From: Fibrobacteria bacterium
GTDB taxonomy: Bacteria > Fibrobacterota > Fibrobacteria > UBA11236 > JADFYW01
Assembly (NCBI GenBank): GCA_015232855.1
Contig: JADFYW010000012.1
Coordinates: 1 to 57,444 of the forward strand
Reading direction: 5' to 3'
DNA: 57,444 nucleotides
Shown: one piece after another, positions 53,265 to 57,444 of the stretch
How the letters are laid out: each line of letters starts with the position of its first letter
Numbering within the stretch: the stretch's first letter is position 1
Translations under genes and position numbers: made by a program
Notes under the pieces: generated by a model
What the model was told of the DNA's origin: nothing
Database searches by the model: none
Seen by the model: only the letters and a program-made list of their open reading frames with translations

Positions 53265-54757
53265 CCGTGAAGACCTTTTGCTTCGTTACGGACTATGCGG
53301 TCACATACATTCTGACCGCAGAGGACTACCATAGGCATACCGCCACCCGGATTAACACTGCCACCGGTAAAATAAAGGTTTGAGTAGCGGGAACTTTGCT
53401 TGGGAGCTTTGAAACCGAAATTTTTTTCCCTGTCTGATACTACTCCGTACACTGAACCCTTATTTGAAAAGTAATTTCGTTGGATATCTACAGGGGTCCA
53501 CATATCCTCCACAATAATATGCTCCCGAAGCCCGGGCAGGGCAGTTCTCTCCAGCTTATCGAGAACCTGGTTGCGCAGATTCCGATAATCCTCTTCTGTA
53601 TATGGATTCTCATCATCGATATAAGGAATATGAGGCAGTACTTTAATGTTGTCACATCCTGCCGGAGCTTTAGAAGAATCGGTGCGTGTGGGGGCCACAA
53701 CATACAGGGTAGGATCATGGGGAAGCTTATGTTCTTTGAATACGGTATTAAAATGTTCAGACTGGTTTTGAGAAAAGAAAAAATTGTGGTGAGCAAGGTT
53801 TTCATAGATTTTATCTGTTCCCAGATGCAGTACCAATCCTGAACAGGCCGGTTCAAACTTTTCCAGACCCTTCATAAAAGCATCTTCTTCACCAAGAAGT
53901 TCCTTGTATGCAGGTATGACTTCCATATTGGAAACGACAATATCTGCTTTCCTGGTCTCCCCGTTTTCAAGTCGGATACCGGTGACATTGCTTCCGCTCT
54001 TTTCGATACGGCGCACCTCGGACCCAAGATGAATTTTAATCTGTAAATCATCCATCAACCGCTTTAACCCTCTGGCCAGGTTATACATTCCGTCTTTTAC
54101 ATACCAGAGGTCATATTCAAACTGTATATGGGGCATTAAATTAAAAAACGCCGGAGCTTGTATTGCTGAAGAGCCTACATATTTTATAAAGAAATTAAAA
54201 ATATCAATCAGGTATGGATTACTAAAAAATTTTCTTACACCCTTATCCATAGTGCCAAGGGAATCGAGTTTCCATAGCAAATCTATCCAGGGGTAAAATT
54301 TGATAAACTCCCAGGTATTGTCCAGCCCCTTATCAAAATATCCTTTTTCTACAATATCGTACTGCCGGGCGGAATATTTTCTGAATTTAGTGAACTCCTC
54401 AAAGAGGCCCACACCCAGTTTATCCAGTTCGGCCTTCATCTTCTGTTCATCTTTATAAAGGTCAACAACTGTACCGTCTTCAAAAAAATTACGCCAGTGA
54501 GGAGTGACAGGCTGAAGAGTAAGATAATCCTCCATCTTTTTACCCGCTCTTTTAAAAAGGCGTTCAAACAGATGTGGAAGTGTGAAGATAGATGGCCCTA
54601 AGTCGAATCCAAATCCCTCTTTTTCAAGCACATTGAGTTTGCCACCGATTTGATTGTTTTTTTCATACACATCTACGTTGAAACCTTCAGCGGCCAGGGA
54701 TACAGCGGCAGCTATTCCGCCTAGCCCGGCTCCAATAACTATTACTTTTTTTTGCAT
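53261..54757 (-). CDS. crtP: diaponeurosporene oxidase, CrtP
   Basis: A 498-residue FAD oxidase of the CrtP (CrtNb) type that oxidises the terminal methyl of diaponeurosporene to the aldehyde. FAD site IVIGAGLGGIAAAVSLAAEG, then FGFDLGPSIFTLPHLFERLF. CrtP-like stretches are YFIKYVGSS-type IKYVGSSAIQAPAF, VVSNMEVIPAYKELL, LAHHNFFFSQ, DNIKVLPHIPYIDDENPYT and TGGSVNPGGGMPMVVLCGQN. These fit staphylococcal CrtP clearly better than CrtN. It begins one base inside the TPR gene's stop codon and overlaps crtQ by four bases, so all are translationally coupled. Confidence 0.9.
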   Translation of the reverse strand: MQKKVIVIGAGLGGIAAAVSLAAEGFNVDVYEKNNQIGGKLNVLEKEGFGFDLGPSIFTLPHLFERLFKRAGKKMEDYLTLQPVTPHWRNFFEDGTVVDLYKDEQKMKAELDKLGVGLFEEFTKFRKYSARQYDIVEKGYFDKGLDNTWEFIKFYPWIDLLWKLDSLGTMDKGVRKFFSNPYLIDIFNFFIKYVGSSAIQAPAFFNLMPHIQFEYDLWYVKDGMYNLARGLKRLMDDLQIKIHLGSEVRRIEKSGSNVTGIRLENGETRKADIVVSNMEVIPAYKELLGEEDAFMKGLEKFEPACSGLVLHLGTDKIYENLAHHNFFFSQNQSEHFNTVFKEHKLPHDPTLYVVAPTRTDSSKAPAGCDNIKVLPHIPYIDDENPYTEEDYRNLRNQVLDKLERTALPGLREHIIVEDMWTPVDIQRNYFSNKGSVYGVVSDREKNFGFKAPKQSSRYSNLYFTGGSVNPGGGMPMVVLCGQNVCDRIVRNEAKGLHG

Positions 54758-55563
54758 TAGTTTCCTTTGGCTATAAGTTCTTCAGCTTCTTTTAAACCGG
54801 TGATAGAAAGCTGGTCTTTGGGATTAATGTTCAAAGCTGTCTTAAAATATGTTTTTGCCTTTTGGGGGTTATCTTTTTTAATCATGGCCTTACCAATAAA
54901 ACCCAAACAGGTGGAATACCCCCACCGGGGTTCAAGTGGTTCAGGGGTACGGGAACGTTCTTCTTTATATAAAGAATCCGCTTTGAGCAAATATTCGAGA
55001 CCCTTGTCAACGCCCCCCCCTAAAAAACCGGGGGTAAAAAGATAGTTGACTCCTATCAGGTAGTGAATTCTCGGATTGTTTTCTGCCAAACTCAGGCCCT
55101 TTTTGATGTTATTAAACACTTTGGGGCCAAGTATCGGGGCAAGATAAAGTTTAAGATAAATTTTGATACCAGTAATTGTGCCGTAGAGAGCAAGGCTCTC
55201 TCCATGTTCCGGCTGCAGTTCCAGTGATTTTTCTAAAGCTTCCAGGGCGGCATTGACGGCTTTTACACCCTGTTTTTTGTTGCGAGACTTTTTTTCACCG
55301 AAGAGATAATAATTGGAAATATGGAATTGGACCACACCGGACCAATAGTAAGGCCGGAAGTCACGGTTATTCAAATCAGCAGCTTTTGAAAACAGAGATA
55401 TGGATTTTTGAAAAACCGAAATGCTCCATGCATTGTACCCGTTTTGAAAAGTGTTTATCCCGCTTTTAATAAGAGAGTCATTAGATACTAAGGTAGAATC
55501 ATCAGCCAGGACAACAGTGCAGGTGATTAAAACCAATAGAATATGTTTTAAGGATGTTTTCAT
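54757..55563 (-). CDS. exported TPR-repeat protein leading the carotenoid operon
   Basis: A 268-residue protein with a signal peptide (KHILLVLITCTVVLADD) and several TPR-like helical pairs: SVFQKSISLFSKAADLNNRD, AVNAALEALEKSLELQPEHG, and at the end NPQKAKTYFKTALNINPKDQ. It should lie in the periplasm. It is the first gene of the crt operon and its stop overlaps the crtP start. TPR proteins act as protein-binding scaffolds; a role in placing or moving the pigment is a guess. Staphylococcal crt operons have no such gene. Confidence 0.8.
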   Translation of the reverse strand: MKTSLKHILLVLITCTVVLADDSTLVSNDSLIKSGINTFQNGYNAWSISVFQKSISLFSKAADLNNRDFRPYYWSGVVQFHISNYYLFGEKKSRNKKQGVKAVNAALEALEKSLELQPEHGESLALYGTITGIKIYLKLYLAPILGPKVFNNIKKGLSLAENNPRIHYLIGVNYLFTPGFLGGGVDKGLEYLLKADSLYKEERSRTPEPLEPRWGYSTCLGFIGKAMIKKDNPQKAKTYFKTALNINPKDQLSITGLKEAEELIAKGN

Positions 55564-55621
55564 AATTATTTAGTAAATTAATCTAAAAAATATTGGCCAC
55601 TACAAATGGTTTAAAATCAGC

Positions 55622-57010
55622 ATGGCACATTTAAATCACGCAGAATACCACCTGGAAAAACAAAAGGCCTTTTTTGCTTCCGGTAAAACAAGGTCATTGG
55701 AATTCAGAAAGTCTGCATTACAGCAATTAAAAGCTCTCATTGAGAAAAATGCTGGTGAAATTATTCAATCAACACAACTTGATCTGGGGAAGCCTGAAAT
55801 TGAAGCGTACACCGGTGAACTGGGGCTTATTCTCAATGAAATTAAAATTGCCCTTAAAAACCTAAAAAACTGGTCCCGGGTCAAAAAGGTCCGGACACCC
55901 CTCATTATTCAGCCAGGTCGCAGCCTTATACGACAAGTACCTTATGGTGTTGTGCTTATCATCAGTCCCTGGAACTATCCTTTTTTTCTTTCTCTGGCAC
56001 CCCTTGTCAGTGCTATAGCCGCTGGAAACTGTGCTGTCATCAAACCTTCAGAACTTAGTTTAAATACGTCTTCGTGCCTTGCCTCTCTGATACGTAAATA
56101 CTTTGACCCGAACTTTATTACTGTTAAAACCGGGGGGCCGGAAGTATCCGTGAACCTGATTGCACAGCGTCCGGATTTCCTTTTTTTTACAGGTAGTACT
56201 ACCGTGGGGAAAAAGGTTATGGCTGCATGTGCCGAACATCTTATTCCACTTACATTGGAGCTGGGTGGTAAAAATCCCTGTATTGTTAATGATTGTACAA
56301 ATATAAGAACTGCAGCCAGGCGTATTGCCTGGGGAAAATTTTTTAATGCAGGGCAAACATGTTTTGCTCCCGACTATATCATCGTAGAATCGTCCTTGAA
56401 AGACAGACTTGTTGCGGAACTAAAACTTGCCATTGGCAAATTTTATGGAAAGTCCCCTGGAAAGAGTCCTGACTATGCCCGAATAATCAGCGAAGCCCAC
56501 ACCAATAGACTTCATCAACTGGCAAAGGGCCATACTGTTCTTTCGGGAGGTACATTCGATTCATCAAAGAAATTTGTATCCCCCACTATTTTGGATGTTA
56601 CTGACTGGAACGCTCCAATTATGAAGGAAGAAATTTTTGGTCCTCTGCTTCCTGTATTAGAATATACCTCTCTCCAGGAGTCTCTGGAGCACATTCTAAA
56701 ATTGGGTGAGCCCCTTACGGTTTATCTTTTTACCGAAGATCCTGTTGTTGAGAATAAGGTCCGTGATACCATTACATCAGGCAGTCTGAATATTAACACT
56801 ACCTTCTCTCATATTATGTCGGGGCATCTCCCCTTTGGAGGTGTTGGTAGCAGCGGGATGGGACGGTACAGAGGTAGAGCGGGGTTTGAAACCTTCAGCT
56901 ATAAGCGCAGCGAGTTTAAAAGAAGCTTTTTGTTTGATACTACATTTATTTATCCGCCCTATAAAACTTCCTTAAAATTTTTAAAAAAGATAATGCCGTT
57001 TCTTTTTTGA
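55622..57010 (+). CDS. aldH: aldehyde dehydrogenase of the carotenoid cluster
   Basis: A 462-residue NAD(P)-dependent aldehyde dehydrogenase. GVVLIISPWNYPFFLSLAPL (cofactor-binding Asn), FTGSTTVGKKVM, LTLELGGKNPCIV (general-base Glu) and NAGQTCFAPDYI (nucleophile Cys) are intact. The C-terminal hydrophobic end (FDTTFIYPPYKTSLKFLKKI) is typical of class 3-type, membrane-associated enzymes. It is divergent from the crt operon with a 58-base gap, so it likely oxidises diaponeurosporenal to the acid, as AldH does for staphyloxanthin. Confidence 0.85.
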   Translation: MAHLNHAEYHLEKQKAFFASGKTRSLEFRKSALQQLKALIEKNAGEIIQSTQLDLGKPEIEAYTGELGLILNEIKIALKNLKNWSRVKKVRTPLIIQPGRSLIRQVPYGVVLIISPWNYPFFLSLAPLVSAIAAGNCAVIKPSELSLNTSSCLASLIRKYFDPNFITVKTGGPEVSVNLIAQRPDFLFFTGSTTVGKKVMAACAEHLIPLTLELGGKNPCIVNDCTNIRTAARRIAWGKFFNAGQTCFAPDYIIVESSLKDRLVAELKLAIGKFYGKSPGKSPDYARIISEAHTNRLHQLAKGHTVLSGGTFDSSKKFVSPTILDVTDWNAPIMKEEIFGPLLPVLEYTSLQESLEHILKLGEPLTVYLFTEDPVVENKVRDTITSGSLNINTTFSHIMSGHLPFGGVGSSGMGRYRGRAGFETFSYKRSEFKRSFLFDTTFIYPPYKTSLKFLKKIMPFLF

Positions 57011-57069
57011 CTTTGCTCGTACACTTGAGGACTTCGGATACAGAAAGATTGCTATAGTTACTCTGAGTG

Positions 57070-57444
57070 TCACGAAGCAGAAATTATGAACTTATTCAGC
57101 ACTTCCAGAATTTTTTCAGGCTTTGTTGGTTTTGAAAGATAATAATCACACCCCGCTTCCCGAATTCGAGCTTCATCATCTTTCATGGCCAGGCCGGTCA
57201 TGGCAATAATTTTGATGTTAGAATTAAACGTCTTTATTTGACGTGTTGCCTCTAAACCGTTTAATTTCGGCATGCTCATATCCATTAAAATTACTGCTAT
57301 TTCATTTTCTTTTGAGAGTTTAACCGCTTCTACACCATTTTCAGCATGTAATACCCTATAGCCTTGTTTTGTCAGAGTTCTTTTTATCATATTAAACGAA
57401 ATAAAATCATCTTCTGCGATGAGTACGGTTTTTCCAATTGAGTG
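57070..57444 (-). CDS. C-terminal receiver domain of a second hybrid kinase (partial)
   Basis: The frame stays open to the right edge, so only the last 125 residues are seen. They form a receiver domain: LIAEDDFISF (acidic pair), phospho-acceptor Asp in VILMDMSMPKLNG, MTGLAMKDDE, and Lys in YLSKPTKPE. An ATG at 57390 exists but lies inside the domain, after the acidic pair, so it is not the start. It is close to the receiver of the kinase at 44339-46639. Confidence 0.85.
   Translation of the reverse strand, partial: HSIGKTVLIAEDDFISFNMIKRTLTKQGYRVLHAENGVEAVKLSKENEIAVILMDMSMPKLNGLEATRQIKTFNSNIKIIAMTGLAMKDDEARIREAGCDYYLSKPTKPEKILEVLNKFIISAS

Noticed and set aside
50155-54757. Ordinary C40 carotenoid (lycopene or phytoene) cluster
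   Set aside because: CrtQ and the short CrtO acyltransferase are specific to the C30 glycosyl-ester route, and no crtB, crtE or cyclase is present.
1-57444. CRISPR arrays, rRNA genes and full insertion sequences
   Set aside because: No regularly spaced repeats, rRNA-like stretches or transposase genes were found in the window.

Overview
The window reads as AT-rich chromosomal DNA from a free-living, Gram-negative-type bacterium, most likely of the Fibrobacterota or a nearby FCB-group lineage. This placement is an inference. It rests on a giant exported protein with an N-terminal fibro-slime domain, an outer-membrane protein with a thrombospondin type 3 calcium-repeat tail, several exported proteins ending in short type-A-like sorting tails (GVYxxK-type), a barrel protein with a C-terminal Phe, and heavy use of HD-GYP, GGDEF, LytTR and multi-PAS hybrid-kinase signalling. 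No rRNA is present to settle the taxonomy.

Layout. 1-4.0 kb: a YkgJ-type Cys-cluster protein, a small zinc ribbon, and a three-gene set of two paralogous HD-GYP proteins (both with the HD pair changed to AD) around a CheD-like protein that lacks the catalytic Cys. 4.1-9 kb: a palindromic repeat element, a UvrA-family protein without the insertion domain, and a sucCD pair. 9-21 kb: fibro-slime protein, PEGA-like exported protein, PrmA-like methyltransferase, subtilase, TSP3-repeat outer-membrane protein with a GroES-like gene, and a GT9-like glycosyltransferase. 21-30 kb: GAF-GGDEF cyclase, two unknown proteins, a LytTR regulator with its 7TM histidine kinase, a GDPD-family protein, a YiiX-like hydrolase, and a fusion of a nucleotide-binding TIR/deoxyribosyltransferase-like domain to a dead low-molecular-weight phosphatase domain. 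30-33 kb: tRNA-Gln(CTG), an orphan higA beside a higB stump, an HU protein with a histone-H1-like tail, and an intact higBA pair. 33-44 kb: exported protein, lipoprotein, DUF4143 ATPase, zntB, mscS with a DUF432-like neighbour, a second copy of the palindromic element, cvfB, a GDCCVxC protein, an ORF6N gene broken by one stop codon, and a sialidase-like exported protein.

44-57.4 kb is the most coherent block. It carries a staphyloxanthin-type C30 carotenoid set (crtN, crtO, crtQ, crtP and a divergent aldehyde dehydrogenase), with an exported TPR protein leading the operon and no crtM in view. Next to it is a probable photoprotection operon (CIA30 protein, beta-barrel, DUF1499 protein, class II photolyase). 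Two hybrid histidine kinases with closely related receiver domains flank the block, one of them cut by the window end.

How it fits together: the 46.8-57 kb block predicts a glycosylated and acylated C30 carotenoid acid in the envelope plus photolyase repair, consistent with a light or oxidative-stress programme. The rest is mainly envelope, secretion and second-messenger signalling, with one small accessory patch (31-33 kb, toxin-antitoxin genes beside a tRNA) and one decayed gene (ORF6N).
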